Assembly: GCA_016165875.1 (NCBI GenBank)
Contig: JABBOT010000011.1
Span: 16,199,808-16,263,807 of the forward strand
Source of the DNA: Acanthopleura granulata
Lineage: Eukaryota > Mollusca > Polyplacophora > Chitonida > Chitonidae
Direction: 5' to 3'
DNA: 64,000 bases
Part shown: one piece after another, positions 1 to 12,947 of the stretch
Layout of the letters: each line of letters opens with the position of its first letter
Numbering within the stretch: the first letter of the stretch is position 1
The notes under the pieces: model-generated
Databases searched by the model: none
Seen by the model: the letters and a program-made list of their open reading frames with translations, nothing else
What the model was told of the DNA's origin: nothing
Translations under genes and position numbers: made by a program

Positions 1-286
1 GCGTTCATATTTAGTTGGGTTGTAGAAGTTCACATTGATTTTGGTTATAGACGTTCATGTTGTGTGTGGTTGTAGACGTTCACATTTAGTTCGATTGTAG
101 AAATTCACCTTTACTGTGGTTGGAGACGTTCACATTGAGTATGGTTGTGGGCGTTCTCACTTAGTGTGGTTGTAGACGTTCACATTTAGTGTGGTTGTAG
201 ACGTTCATGTTGCGTGTGGTTGTAGACGTACACATTGAGTGTAGTTGTGGACGTTGATATTTAGTGTGACTGTAGATGATCACGTC
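1..286. repeat. 25-bp minisatellite, about 11 units, cut by window edge
   Basis: Imperfect head-to-tail units of 25 bases built on GACGTTCACATTTAGTG followed by TGGTTGTA. Spacing between successive GACGTTC cores stays at 25 while bases inside the unit vary. The array runs off the left edge, so its true length is unknown. No coding potential is seen. Confidence 0.85.
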
Positions 287-2180
287 TTATGACCGTTCAC
301 TTCACACAGGTCACATCGTTTTTGTCCTTAGCATCATTTGTGTAGCGATTTCACACACATCTTTCAGTACTTCTTTCCAGCAAACCTAGTCCACTATTAT
401 GCAAGTCCTAATTTTAGTTGATCAGTCGTCAGTTGGATAATTTGCTTTGTTGAATAATTAACTTGGTTTTTTCAAGCAAACCCACACCTGCTGCTTTAAG
501 TCGTGACTGTTGTCTTTGACTAGGGTAATTAACTCCCAGCCGGCTACTACCGCCTGATGACCAGGCGCTGATTAGCTAAACATGTATGTACCTGCGCTGT
601 TTACAGGGATATGTAAACTTGCGCTCACCTGCATGGTTTAAACATGTAATCAACAATGCACTGATAAAACAGAACAGGTGATGAACGGCATGACGTGTTG
701 TAGAGGTACCTTAAACTTCAGTTGTAAACAAATGGCGGAAATAAGTGTAGTTTAAACCACAAAAATGCATTTTCACGGATATTGGACTTTAGTATCTCTG
801 TGAAATGTATTCAAAAAGTAGGCCTACTACGTACAGTCTTGGCACGATGACCCAGGAATCTCTCAATGCGGTCGTCAAGTGTTGCCTGCCAAACCACCTA
901 GGTTTAATAATTGAGCTCCAAAATGTACAGGCTACAATCACTAACCATTCACGTTCTAATTAGATAAAAGTCATCTGATCGGAATCTGAAAGAGATTGGA
1001 AATCTAGAAAATGGAGACTGGAAGGCAAACAATTTCTGCAATGTTTCTTATTGATACAGGTGCATGTCGGTCCAATATCAATATTCTGCAACTGTATTAC
1101 GTGGTGTCTAGTCTGGTGTCTTGAACATGACTTAACAGTGAGGTCACACCATTCGTCCTAAACTCCCTACACGCTGTCACTTAAGACCAGTGTAATTCCA
1201 TCTTTACGGTTCCACATTTTTACGCCATGATTAAGAATTTCTGACTCCTTCTGTCAGTGAACCTTCGAGTCGAAACAGACATTCATGTGCCAGTTGTCAA
1301 CCATATTGGGATTTACGGGACAATAATAAGAAGACCAGTTCCTGAAACAACATTTAACACAATACATCGAAAAAGTAAGAAATTATAAATATTAAACAAT
1401 AAGGACCGATTCATGAAGCAGTTATTTTTCAGGGAGTTTTCAGTGAGGACGAAAAGACACAAGGAATGTTCTAAATCGGTTATCAAATCAGAAAAGCCAT
1501 GCTACGTTATAAGTTGTCGTTCATTAAATACGTTTCTGTCCACTTTTCTTCCTTTATATGCTTTTGCTCTTCATTGGTGGTTCGCGTGGATTATTGTTTG
1601 AAAATTTTCTCAGCGATCACTGGCCCGGAACATCCATTACGGTGGGTCAAGAGCTTCAATAAGTATAGGGTGGGTGATGCTGATATGCACACAAACATGA
1701 AACCTACCAGAAAACGGTGAAAGTATTCATAGAGATTATTTTGTTATTCCCCATCAGTGAGTAGTGTCATGTAAAGAATTTGACTGGAAAAAAGGGGCCA
1801 AAATGTTGACCGATTTCGAAATAAAATGGACACTGGCGTCGAAATGTTAACCTTTCTTAAATGACTTCAAAAGAGCATTCATTCTGGAGTCTATTCACGG
1901 TGACTGTCTTTCTGCATAGAGCTTGTTGCTTACGAAGGAGTGTGAACTAGATTCTCACAGCAATTTATAGTTGTCTCCAATAAGTTTCGTCCACAGAAAC
2001 CAACCTTTACATTACATTCACTGATCATCCCAAGGATGGGTCTTAGTCGAGTAGCTAAGGTCCCTGTCTTTCCATAGGCGAAATAGCTGTTTCGAGTGCG
2101 TATGGCTGAGATTTCTTAACTATGGGACTTAAAAAACCAACGTGGCTCTGTTAAAGCATTGTAAACCTCGGCAACCACGC
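287..2180. other. intergenic, nothing recognised
   Basis: AT-rich single-copy-looking DNA. Open frames are short and lack supporting splice sites or family similarity. No RNA gene or repeat was recognised. Confidence 0.5.
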
Positions 2181-2336
2181 ACAATTTATTTATTTATTTA
2201 CTTATTTGACTTGTGTTTTACGTCGTTCTCAAGAATATTTCACGTATACGACGGCGGCCAGCCTTATGCTGGGTGGAAGCCGGGCAGAGCCCGGGGGAAA
2301 CCTACGACCATCCGCAGGTTTCTGGCGGACCTTAGC
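2181..2336 (-). mobile_element. tRNA-derived SINE, family A, head truncated
   Basis: This is the first of many copies of the dominant SINE of the window (called family A here). Read on its own strand, family A has a tRNA-like head (a GGCTCAGTGGGTTAGCGC-type A box and a GTTCAAGTCC-type B box), a body with GGATGGTCGTGGG and GGTTTCCTCCCACCATAATG, and a tail GTATAAGTGAAATATTCTTG ending in repeated AAATA. This copy keeps body and tail only. A short AAATA repeat also lies just beyond it near 2380-2402. Confidence 0.85.
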
Positions 2337-2796
2337 ATGTACAGCAGAATTGATCAGCAGAATAAAATAACAATGAATTAATAAATAAATAAATAAATAT
2401 TTGAGGATAACTATTCAACCCTGAAATCAAAGCATCCACCCTCTCTGAACTCTTACACCACCTCCCAACTCCGTTGAACTCTAACTTACGCGATGTGTAC
2501 TCTGTGACCAGCAACTCTGCATTATAAATGTGTATGTATTTGTTTGTGATTTATTCTGCCAGCGCGCCTTTTCATTTCGCAGTCAACTGATCCGGATTCA
2601 TTAGTTCGTTGTTAATCATCTGTGTAGGAGAGACTCTCATTGTTTGTTGAGGGTTATCCTTATTAACATACACAGACACATATATGTCATTATAAGAAAT
2701 TAAGTACAGAAAAATAGGTCACGGTGTCACGTGAGTAGAAACATCATCGCAGTGGCGCTTGGTACATAGAAGCTGCATGATTTATGATAAGCGTTT

Positions 2797-2980
2797 GTAT
2801 GCCATAATCAGGAATATTTCACTTACGAGACGGTGGCCAGCATTATTGTGGGAAGAAACCGGGCAGAGTTCGGGGGGAAACCCAAGACAATCCGTAGGTT
2901 GCTTTCAGATCTCTACACGTACGACCGGACAGGAAGCTAGCGTGAGTTGGATTTGAACTTACAGCGATCACTTTTGTGAG
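2797..2980 (-). mobile_element. SINE family A, diverged
   Basis: Body and part of the head are recognisable (reversed GAATATTTCACTTA, GCCAGCATTAT, CAGGTTGCT-like and the tRNA B-box region). The AAATA tail is missing. Confidence 0.75.
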
Positions 2981-2984
2981 GTTT

Positions 2985-3117
2985 GATTTGGTTTGTTTGA
3001 TTGGTATTTTACGACATACTCAACAATATTTCACATATACAACGGCGGCCAGCATTATGGTGAGAGGAAGCCAGACAGAGCCCGGGGGAAATTCACACCA
3101 TCCATAGGTTGCACTGG
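2985..3117 (-). mobile_element. SINE family A, 5' truncated
   Basis: Tail (reversed GATTGGTATTTTACGACATA) and body, stopping before the tRNA-like head. It sits immediately next to the preceding copy in the same orientation. Confidence 0.8.
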
Positions 3118-3219
3118 TGAAAGGATCTTAGTTTACTGTACTGCATCAATACGCCGTAATAAACCAGTAGGCCATGGAGGCCCATGTGATTCTCCGACCT
3201 ACCTTATTCTTTTACACAC

Positions 3220-3372
3220 ATGTTTAATTGTTGTTTATCACCAAACTCAAGGACGTTTCACTTACAACATGGCTGTTCGGTTTTATAGGTGGGAGAACCT
3301 GAGTGCCCGGGGACACCGGCGACCTTTGGTAAGCCACTTGGGCCCGTTTTACAAACAGGGTGTAAGTTATGC
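3220..3372 (-). mobile_element. SINE family B, diverged
   Basis: A second SINE type (family B here). It has a tail like family A but a different body, marked by GGTGGGAGAACC, a CCCGGGGACACC-type stretch and GGCGACCTTTGG followed by AAGCCACTTG. Other copies in the window are at 13677, 17310, 19250, 33780 and 38469. Confidence 0.6.
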
Positions 3373-3442
3373 CAAAACAGAAACCGTAGGGATACGTCGC
3401 CCTGGTAGTTACGTTGGATGAACCGCTACACCTTCTTCCTAA

Positions 3443-3572
3443 AACGGGTGGAAGATAGCCCGGGGAAAACCCACGACCATCCGCAGACCTGGCAGACCTT
3501 CCCAGGTACGGCCGGAGAGGGAGCCAGCATTAGCTGAGCTTGAAGTCGCAGCGACCGCATTGGTGGGAGGCT
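3443..3572 (-). mobile_element. SINE family A, tail missing
   Basis: Body from CCCGGGGAAAACCCACGACC through the tRNA-like head (GCGACCGCATTGGTGGGAGG). The tail side abuts the family B copy at 3220-3372, so one may have inserted into the other. Confidence 0.75.
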
Positions 3573-3575
3573 ACT

Positions 3576-3577
<2 letters not shown>

Positions 3578-3608
<31 letters not shown>
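3578..3608. repeat. (CA)n microsatellite
   Basis: Uninterrupted CA dinucleotide run of about 31 bases directly after the SINE head. Confidence 0.95.
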
Positions 3609-3610
<2 letters not shown>

Positions 3611-5589
3611 TCACTCCAAACTTCATACATGTAATTATCTTTCTGCACATTTCCCGCTTATACCGCAATAAGTATAGGATCCCAAATCAACAGAAACACT
3701 CGCATTTGGGCGAACTGTACGTAAAATGTATGCCTAACACACTATGTACGTGACATACACAAGCGGACAAACGCTAACTCGCTCCTCACATGCATGTCAT
3801 GGTATGCACCTTTTCCATATGCATGCTCCCGGGCTATATGTATTCACTTATTGTTACATATAAATTACCTCGATTTACATCAAATTACATGGCTCGTATA
3901 AGAGCCCGTTTGTACAGTCAACTGTAATTAATTTTGCATGCACTTAACGGTAGACATGAAGTTACGCACGCAATCAGGTGTATTAAGTACACGTAGCTAC
4001 ACATTCCATTAACTTCCCTTACACGCGCAGACATATATATGTACGGGTCCATAATAACAACCTTAAAAATATCAGACCCTAAAACAGCATACCTAACTAA
4101 AAGATAACACACTGCGTGTTTCGAACAATGGCGTTTAGATTTTAATGGGTAATTGAAAGTACTTTTGAATTGTAGACCAATAACAAGCGCATGTCGATAG
4201 ACAGAAAAGCTTCAGTGTGGACTGAGAAGGTAAGTGCATCCGTACGATAGGGAAGTTTGAACTCTTTTATCACTAGAGATAAAAAAAGTCCCACTGTACC
4301 GTGTGACCTATCAAAGGTGTTAGGTGTTAGTTCTGATTTCATTTACTATTACATGGGCGTTTGAAAAAAGTTTCACGAAAAGTTGTGTAGAACAAACGAC
4401 CGATGGAGAAAAATAAGGGGTTTAAAATTTTGTGAACCTCGGGAGTTCCTGAAGGAAGGAGGTGTCTATTGTACCATGTACCCGCTGAAAGCGATAGGAC
4501 AAGTGGTTAGTAAATTACTGTGAACAAAAGCTGCCTAACGTCTTTGATAAGTCACATTGTACAGAGGAAGTTTTAAAAGTGATTACAGCACAGCACTTTG
4601 AGTAATTCCAGTCTTTTGTTTCATAATCTTATCTTTAGCAGCAAAAATGTTCGAACTCAAAACTCGCTTAGTTTTGAGGTGCCCTAGAATCTTCCTTCTT
4701 GCAATGTACAGCTAGATATTACAGTTATACTCGATCACGTGAAAAGCTATGCATGCGAATGTATTACGTATGCCAGCTTTGCTACGAAACGGTCATATAT
4801 GTTTAATAACAAACCCCTATGTGATGTTTTATGGAAAGAGCAAAAAGTTAAAAAATATTGAGAACTTTTCATCATTACCCTTGTGTTTGTAATTATATCC
4901 CCCCTCTACACCCTCCTCAATTTTTTGCGCTAATTGTGCAGGCTTAATTGGTTGGTCTAGAATGTGGATATAAATAAAGCTAATACCTATAAGTGCTTAA
5001 AGTTTAAATATGTCTGGTCCATTTAGTTGTAATAGTCTTTTCTAAATATTGTTGTTCTTAAGAACTATCCAAGCGTTACAGGATTGAATCTATTCATGAA
5101 ACATGGACAATGTTATGGATTAAATCTTGTCAGAAATGAATTTACATTCATGCATATTAATGAACTATCGATTCGATGTACAGTATGCTATTTCCTACAT
5201 AGATCCCTGGTGAGTGGCTGTCTCGTACTTTCAGTATTTTAACATGAATACATTGACAGAATTCAGAAAAAGGTACCTCTAAAGTAATTAATGAATAGTG
5301 CAGGGGATGGTTAAAAACGCCAAAAAAAAAAAAATACCAAAAAAAAAACAGCCTATGGCGGAATCGTTAACATTACACTGAACGTAGAATCTGGATCAGG
5401 ACAAGGCGGGGTATAAGTTATGTAGCTACGCACGACGATGAAACCAGTTGTCCGATACAGGTAAAATACGTAAGTATTGACGATTAATACCGTTAAGAAG
5501 CATCGTACTCTCTCGTAAGGATATGTCTACAGACATGAATACAAGAATACTCATTGATTAACTGAAGTTACGACGCAAACATAATTTAA
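3609..5589. other. intergenic, nothing recognised
   Basis: AT-rich; contains two short poly(A) runs near 5321 and 5339. No gene, RNA or repeat family recognised. Confidence 0.5.
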
Positions 5590-5820
5590 TGCAGTACTCA
5601 AGAATATTTCACTCACACGATGGCGCCCAGCACTATATTGAGAGGAAACCGTGAAGAGCCCGGGACAACTGTCCACAGGCTCTAGGAGACCTTAGCGAAG
5701 AGTTGCTAGGCTGATAGAGAGTTTCCCAGGCTGGATGAACTCACAGCGACCGCATTGGGGATCGGCACAGCGGTCATTGCACAGCACTAGCCCAATAACC
5801 CGCTTGGTCACGGAGGCATC
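5590..5820 (-). mobile_element. SINE family A, diverged, nearly full length
   Basis: From a reversed CAAGAATATTTCACT tail side to a degraded tRNA-like head (GCGACCGCATTGG, then a terminal GGTCACGGAGGC). Confidence 0.75.
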
Positions 5821-6426
5821 CGATGACATAATTAAGGCAAATCAAAACTACACATGGTCGAGAATTAATGATGCTAGTATATTTTTTTCAAAACAGTAAG
5901 AATATCTTAAGCACTTAACGTAAATGACTTTATTCCGGCCTTTAATTAATATTTTTAGGCTCTAAAGAAAGCTTTTTCAGTTCTATGATTGGCTTCAGAG
6001 TATAGTGGGTTATGTATATGTCGTAAAAAAACATCGGTCTTCAAGGTATTAGTAAAATTGTGGGTAAAAGGCCTGCAACAGACTACCATGAGTTTTCGCT
6101 GTAAAATAACGGGTCATAATAGCATCATCGGTGGAAATAACATGTGATCTCCACACAGATCACATGTTTCGTCTGTTACAGGTTTTTTAAGACGAAGGGG
6201 GCTGTAGTGATAAAGACCTCGAAGAAATACCTGAGTTAGTGTAGTAAACGTACATAATTTTTGTAACAGTGCGGGTATCTGATAGATCTTCTAACATAAA
6301 TCCTTAATTAAACCAACTACTTCGGGAATCGAACAAACATTCCTCTCTGGCAAGCGCTTAACGGGTTCCCCGTGACTGACGTGTTTGGCGCGCGGACGCA
6401 GCACAATCACCCACGAGTCTCTCACT
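5821..6426. other. intergenic, nothing recognised
   Basis: AT-rich DNA with no supported feature. Confidence 0.5.
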
Positions 6427-6597
6427 ATTGAGGTCGCTGAGATTTCAGCTCATGTGGAAAGGTCTGCCAGCAACCTGTGCATGGAGATCGGTGACCACTC
6501 AGCCCTACCCGGTTTCCTGCAGTAATAATGCTGGTCGTCGTTGCATAACTGAAATATATTTGCGTACGACGTAAAACACCAATCAAATAAATAAATT
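6427..6597 (+). mobile_element. SINE family A, 5' truncated
   Basis: Starts in the B-box/body region and runs through GGTCTGCCAGCAACCTG to an intact tail (ACGTAAAACACCAATC plus AAATAAAT). Confidence 0.85.
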
Positions 6598-7421
6598 TTG
6601 TTTTCAAGCAATTGGCAAATTCGATCTAATGTTTAGAAAGTCGATATTTGCAATATGGTAGTTTGAATTCTCTTTTACCTGTTAATGACATTGAAAATGA
6701 ACGATAGTTTAAGTCATTGTGAACTGTCAACCCAGCTTGCCGAAGTGACCCAAACTGTGCAACATGACATAAATTCGCCAGACTGTAAATGACCAAACGT
6801 CTGGAGCCCTTTCTGTTGACTGGGAAGTTTAAGAATCACCTATGTGTCTCTCCAGCCTAATCTGACCAGTGAAGTGTTATTTTGAAGAAGTGGCGACACC
6901 ATTAATTTCGGGTAATCCAATAAATGCACTTAATTTACAACCGAAAGATTTCTTCTTTTGATTTAATCTTCTGCACATCTGATAGTGTAACCCGCTCATA
7001 AAATGTATTCTGTATATGCAAATCATTTATAATTGGAGACGTATCTACGTATTTTCCATACGCTGATTATATCGCGTGTCACGACTAACCTGTAATTGAA
7101 ATGTGGTTTATTAGCATAATTCTCTTTAAAATCCGAATAACGCCGTTGACATCTCCGAGCATGGTTTAAATTAAAAATAAATGCTTAGCACTCTTTTATA
7201 TATTGCGTTTTGCAGTTGGATATAAAATGGATATGATATGAAGATACAAATATTATTTAATGACATTAGTGTATATAGAGATTCTAAATGTATCTACTAT
7301 AGCGATGAATTTTTGCACTCCGTAAACAAGTGTTCTGGTAGCGGGAATGTTAGCAGATAATGGCTTAAGTTGTTTGACTTTTACTTGGTAAAATACACAA
7401 GGTGCGGATTCAGAACTGACC
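6598..7421. other. intergenic, nothing recognised
   Basis: AT-rich DNA with no supported feature. Confidence 0.5.
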
Positions 7422-7698
7422 TGGGCCTCCATGGGCGAGGGTGTTAGCGCGCTAGTGCAGCTTAATGACCAAGAAGCCTTTTACTCATTCGATGGCTGTG
7501 AGTTCAAGCCCAACTCACGCTTGTTTCCTCTCTGGTCCTATGTGGGAAGGTCCGCCAGCAACCTGTGGATGGTCGTGGGTTTTCCCCCTGGCTCTGTCCG
7601 GTTTCTTCATATCATAATGCTGGCCGCCATCGTATAAGCATACGACGGTGTATAAATATTCTTGAGTACGGCGTAAAACAGCAATCAAATAAATAAAT
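7422..7698 (+). mobile_element. SINE family A, full length
   Basis: Complete copy from the tRNA-like head (GTTAGCGCGCTAGTGCAGC; GAGTTCAAGCCC) through the body to CAATCAAATAAATAAAT. A short internal duplication of the GTATAAGCATACGAC region separates body and tail. Confidence 0.9.
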
Positions 7699-8035
7699 CA
7701 AAACTGGCAGTGAACAGGGAATGTGACGATTCGCCCTCTCTTACAGCTTGTGGGGCATTGGTGACAAAAAGCAACCGACGAGGCTCGTGTGTCTGTGCAG
7801 TCTAACATTTGTATGTTGTTTTCTACCAAATGGGACGTCACGTATGTTGGAAGGCTATTGAGTAATTGACCAAAGGACGGTGGATTTTCACCGCGGTTTC
7901 CTCAACTCGTAAACTGAACACCATATAGTATAAGCAGTGGCGGGCCCGTATGGCATATGTGTCCGGAAATGCCAGTCGATTGAATTGAGCTTAACGGTAT
8001 ATATGGAGCATATACAGCCGTACCAGCTCAAAAAT

Positions 8036-8287
8036 TCGCGACACCCTCTCGCCAGTGCGATCGCTTTGAGATCAATACTGCTTATGCTGGCTTACTCTGG
8101 CCGTGCGTGGGAATTAAGGTCTGCCAAAAGAAAAAGAAAAAAAAAAAAAAAAAAAGAAAACTTCGGCTGGTCGTGTGTTCCTCCAGAACTCAGTCCAGTT
8201 TTCTTCCACCATAATGCTGGCCCTAGTCGTATTAATGAGTGGTGAGCACGGCATGAGTACGGCATAAAAACATCAATAAAAAAAATT
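8036..8287 (+). mobile_element. SINE family A with internal poly(A) insertion
   Basis: Head-body-tail order is kept, but a run of about 30 mostly A bases interrupts the body at 8124-8160. The tail ends in CATCAATAAAAAAA. Confidence 0.75.
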
Positions 8288-8540
8288 AAGCGGAAGTTCA
8301 AGGATTATTCCAAAAGTAATAAATGTAATAGTTACTGACTGTAAATAATCTTTGACAATTAGGTCACTCGATGGCCGAATCATCAAAAAGGTTCTGTCGA
8401 AAAACAACTAAAGCCCACGTCCAACGACGTCATTTCAGCCAAGAAGTTTATTACATAACCGACGTGATGCGGTAGTTTCCGAAGCCCATGTCATGTTTTA
8501 TCCACGTACAAGCCTCCTATCATCATGTAAAGTAATATAT

Positions 8541-8585
8541 TCTGGAGTACAGGGTGTAAAACATCTACCAAATGAATAAATAAAT
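8541..8585 (+). mobile_element. SINE family A tail fragment
   Basis: Only the last 45 bases remain: ATTCTGGAGTACAGGGTGTA, then AAACATCTACC and AAATGAATAAATAAAT. Confidence 0.65.
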
Positions 8586-9087
8586 TGTAATAACTGTTTA
8601 TGTAATTAATAGCTAGAGATTATATCTGCCCTGGGAATGAAGTCAGCGTGGCGAACGGTAAAGGTCACTGTATTATAACACAATATACATGTATGCATAC
8701 ATCGCGGGTTCATAACCTGTATATTCATTATCCAAACAGGTAGAATAGTGAATGGACGCTGTGAATGGACAGGCGTATTCTGAATGAAGTATGACCGTCA
8801 CGTATTTCGCCATGGTCGTGGTACACTGAACTGACATTCAGGACAGTGTGACTGGAATAAGCTTTGGTGCATTAAACATTTACATACATTTGAATGTAGT
8901 TTATGCATCCTGAGAGGTCAATGGTTGTTGTAAATTTACTTGTGCTGGCCACGAGATTAAGGTGTTCGACTTTTAATGAGTACCTCAAGCAAGAAGTGGA
9001 GTAAGTGACACTCTGGAAATAGAATGTTTGAAGGTGAGAATGTTCCATAGCTCTCCGGCTTTATCTAACTCTGTAGAACGTAGGTTT
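8586..9087. other. intergenic, nothing recognised
   Basis: No supported feature. Confidence 0.5.
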
Positions 9088-9372
9088 ATATTTATTTATT
9101 TATTTATTTATTTCATTGGTGTTTCACGGCGTATAGTCCAGAATATTTCATTTATACGACAGCGGCCAGCATTATGGTCGGGGCAGGGCAGAGGGGAGAC
9201 CGGACAGAGCCTAAGGGAAACCCACGACCATTCGCAGGTTGCTGGCAAAACTTCCAGCGTATGGCCGGAGAGGAAGTCAACGTGAGCTAGGCTTGAACTC
9301 AGAGCGACCGCATTGGTGAGAGGCATCTGCGTCATTACAGTGCAGTATAGCACGCTAGCCCCATCGGTCCTG
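9088..9372 (-). mobile_element. SINE family A, full length
   Basis: Runs from a reversed AAATA tail (seven ATTT units) to a complete tRNA-like head with GCGACCGCATTGGTGAGAGG and a terminal CCCCATCGGTCC. The body carries a G-rich change near 9178. Confidence 0.9.
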
Positions 9373-11121
9373 GGGATTATATACAAAAGCCATAAACACA
9401 CTTTATGATATAAACTGAAATGGTTGAACATGGATACATTAAGATCCTCACCACAGAGTGACATGGTTTTCCCACATGCCCAGACTATGTCGGCTTTTCA
9501 TCTGTTCTAATTTACTACGGTGAAACGCAAATATATTATTAAAGAACATTTTTAATTTATTACTTTTTTGTTTGGCAAGTGCTGTAAAGTACATACTATA
9601 CATCACAACGACAATGCAAATATGTCGCACGACGTCAGTTATCCAAATCGGTCTCATGCGCTGAGCACATTTATAAATAAAACACTGCAGTCAGCCAGTG
9701 AGTAGGTCTATACGTTAATTTTGATCATCCGGGCATTCACTCGGGACCCCAATTAATGAAGTTGAATTGTTTATGTTTCCGTTAAACTTTTTCACTAAGA
9801 ACGTTCAGTGAAACGGAGTAACTGGTCTTGATAACTGGATTAGCCTCTCAGCGAAGCTCTTTTTTCATTGGCTACGAAGGAACCAATCACGACACTTTTA
9901 CAGCTGACCTAGTCATATTTGGCTTTATAACCTATTTTTCCTTTTTCTTACAACATTTTTTAGACAATGATAAACACGGTATTACACGCGCACTTATTTA
10001 GCATTTTACTTCAAGCGCAGATGTTATAAATTTACAACTGCACAATCAGGAAAAACACTTTGGAGGTGCACGCGATATGTCAGTTACCTTCCATGTCGTC
10101 TGCTTCAGTTATGTTCTTGTCTCTAACTTGATCACGCACAGTCACACTCGAATAAAATTTGTGCAGTCCACCGCAAATACAGAAGACAGGTAATTTACAC
10201 AATAAAAAGAGATGTGCTCTAATTTGTTAGCTTGTTACAGGGCGCTTTTAGCACGCTATATATAACTTAAATAGCCCCAGAAATGTACATCCCGGTAGAT
10301 TCATTTACTACTTATTTATTTTCATCTCCACCTCCTCCCGTCCATCCGTCCATCCCTCCCTCCCTCCGTTGGTTGTCCTCCCTTTCGTCCCTCCTCCTCC
10401 TTCACGGGTAACCGACAAGGCATAGATGTACTCCCTGTCTGGGACGCAGTGGAATGTTCCACTCAGTCGTGCCCCATGCGCCGTGCATAATCCAACCCTT
10501 CAGAACTCGGCATCTGTGCAACAGGGGGATTTACGTTAAATCCTCCATTACGAGGATTTCACGTAAACAACTTAAGGGGATTTCCCTCGACTCTGGCAGA
10601 TGTACAAACCGTTTACCGATCACGACCGAGCTGACGGGAAATCTCGAGATCAAGTTTTAAGTCGCGTGCTAGCTTAGCAACTGGATGGGGAGACTAAGTG
10701 GTGTGTGTATAATAACAGCCCCAGTTTGCTGTTATTACAACAACAGACAGCGTAGGCCAAGTATTTGTTCAGTTATTTATTTAATTCTTTTTACCTCACA
10801 TGAATGTCCTTATTTCATTATCAAGAATATGAACTTAGTATACATGTACCTTAGGCAACGTTACCACGATATGGCCGAAATTTTGCAGAATCGGTTTATA
10901 CCACAATAATTCATTTAAAGGTGATTGTGGCCTTGCCTGTATTTATGGATTCACTCAACGTATAAATTCTTGTAAACAGAAATAAAAGAATTAGATAAAT
11001 AAATGTGGATACCAAAGCAAATGTCGTCCGTGGCGTTTTTTCATCACAATCAAAATAATGTGCAAAAACTTTCTCCCAAATTTATTGCAGATAGTGACTT
11101 TATCTGTTGGGACCCACCCGG
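9373..11121. other. intergenic, one pyrimidine-rich tract
   Basis: The strand-asymmetric stretch at about 10316-10400 is dominated by CCTCC and CCATCCGTCC units (a pyrimidine tract able to form unusual DNA). Nothing else was recognised; short open frames here have no support. Confidence 0.5.
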
Positions 11122-11404
11122 ATAGCGCAGTTGGTAGAGCGTCCAAAGACTTTAAAAAATGGTACATCCTGCTTCCTCGCTAGGCGCTCAGCAATAAGAG
11201 AATAGAGGGTGGACTGGTCGGCCCGGTGTCAGTATAATGTGACTGGGTGAGGTGGCTTGTTGGGTGTCTTCGGCAAGTCGTCTCGGTGAGGCAGCACCAG
11301 ATGAAAGATACGGTGGAAATCCGTCCTGCACCAAGGAGACACCGCCTTCGTATAAGTGAAATATTCTTGAGTAGGGCGTTACACAATAAGTATTCATTCA
11401 TTCA
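11122..11404 (+). mobile_element. tRNA-derived SINE, family C
   Basis: The head CCGGATAGCGCAGTTGGTAG is a different tRNA-like sequence (A box only; the B box is lost). The body contains CTTCCTCGCTAGGCGCTCAG and GGTCGGCCCGGTGTCAGTAT, a block I recall as common in mollusc genomes. The tail TATAAGTGAAATATTCTTGA is the same as in family A and ends in ATTCATTCATTC. Confidence 0.8.
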
Positions 11405-12253
11405 TTCTTTTATCTGTTGGTAAGTTGAAGTTTCAGCAGAAACACTCAGAGCAATAGAGTTTGATATAGGTCTTACAATTAAGGGTAGATGGCATATTTC
11501 TGTTGGATTATGATTTCGTTCATAATGCATACATCAAAAGCCCAGTTTGCTTGCACGTCGAATTTAATCAAGTCTCTTATGTTCAGAAGAAAAAGCGGCA
11601 AGAATTTCGGAGTAATGTTGGGAAAATATCGGCATTCCATCTTCAGTTATACGATATCGTTTGTCTGCTTGTGTAAGTACTGACGTCAAAATACCTTCTT
11701 GACTTCAAATTTGATTTTCGTATACCATGCACTCGAAAATCTCATCCGCCTTTGCCGATCATAAAGTACATACGTTTCGGACCACGAAAGTCTTTTAAAT
11801 ACTTACGTACAGAAACAGATAAACTGGTCCATCTTTCTGAACTACGTATATATGAGCGAGACGAAAGAGAGCTATTTCAATAAAGTTGCTAGCCCACCGA
11901 GTGAACTCACAAGGTCTCCCAACGAGATATTGTGCGTTTAACGACAAAAAATTAACGACAAAGTTAAATTCCGCTCTTAAGTATCCTTGAACGTGTTAAG
12001 TCTTAAGTCAACCACATTAGAATGACGATAAGTTTGAACAATCCCGCGCCCTTGTACAGCGCTTTGCTGGAAATCCACCGCTTAATGTCTTAATTGGGAA
12101 GCCCCTAATTACGGATTACTGGGTATTGTAACGGTCTTGGCGAGCTGTTACACCCAGGAGCGTGGTTGTGTTTGCCACTGACAGTGGCTCAGAGAGAGAT
12201 TACTCGGGGAATTTATAACAGACCTGAAGTTTCACTGGTGATTGTGAGATTCA
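11405..12253. other. intergenic, nothing recognised
   Basis: No supported feature. Confidence 0.5.
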
Positions 12254-12470
12254 GTTAATTGGTGTTACTGCAGAACATTTCACTTACGTAATGACGATGA
12301 GACCGAGGAAACCAGGCTGATCCCAGGTGAAACCTACGGCCATCCCGGCAGTCCTTCCCTCGAAGGACCGGGGAGGAAGCCAGCGTAAGGTGCATGGACT
12401 TGAACTCTCTGCGACCCCATTGGTGAGAGCCTTCTGGATCATTGTGCTGCACTACTGCACTAGACCACCA
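12254..12470 (-). mobile_element. SINE family A, diverged
   Basis: Reversed body and head (GCGACCCCATTGGTGAGAGC) are clear; the tail is eroded and lacks AAATA. Confidence 0.75.
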
Positions 12471-12715
12471 TACTGTGGAATGCAAGCGTTTAGAACTGTA
12501 CGCAGAAAAACGACATATATGCACGAACAACATGACGGCTACATTTGTATTTCCCTATATTCAGTCTGTTGGGCATTGTTATACGAATCTAAGCTTATAC
12601 TCCGACATTCCTGTGCCACTCCTAGACTATGAAGGGATGTTCCCAGTCGTTAATTGCAAGCCCCATTTCCAAAACAACTTGTCACGCCAGTTCCCAAAGC
12701 GATATATAAGAAATC

Positions 12716-12947
12716 ATTTACTTATTTCTTCTTTGATTTCTGTTTTACGATATACTCAAGAATATTTCACCCACCCGACGGCCGCCAGCATTATGGTGGA
12801 AGGGAACCGGGTAGAGCTCAGGGGAAAACATGCACGCCTATCCGCAGGTTGCTGGCAGGCCTATCCCACGTACGACCAAAGAGGAAGCCATCATGAGCTG
12901 CGCTTGAAATGACAACGATCGCATTGGTAAGTGGCACCTGGGTCAGT
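12716..12947 (-). mobile_element. SINE family A
   Basis: Reversed tail, CTCAAGAATATTTCACCCAC, body and most of the head (GATCGCATTGGTAAGTGGC). Confidence 0.85.
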
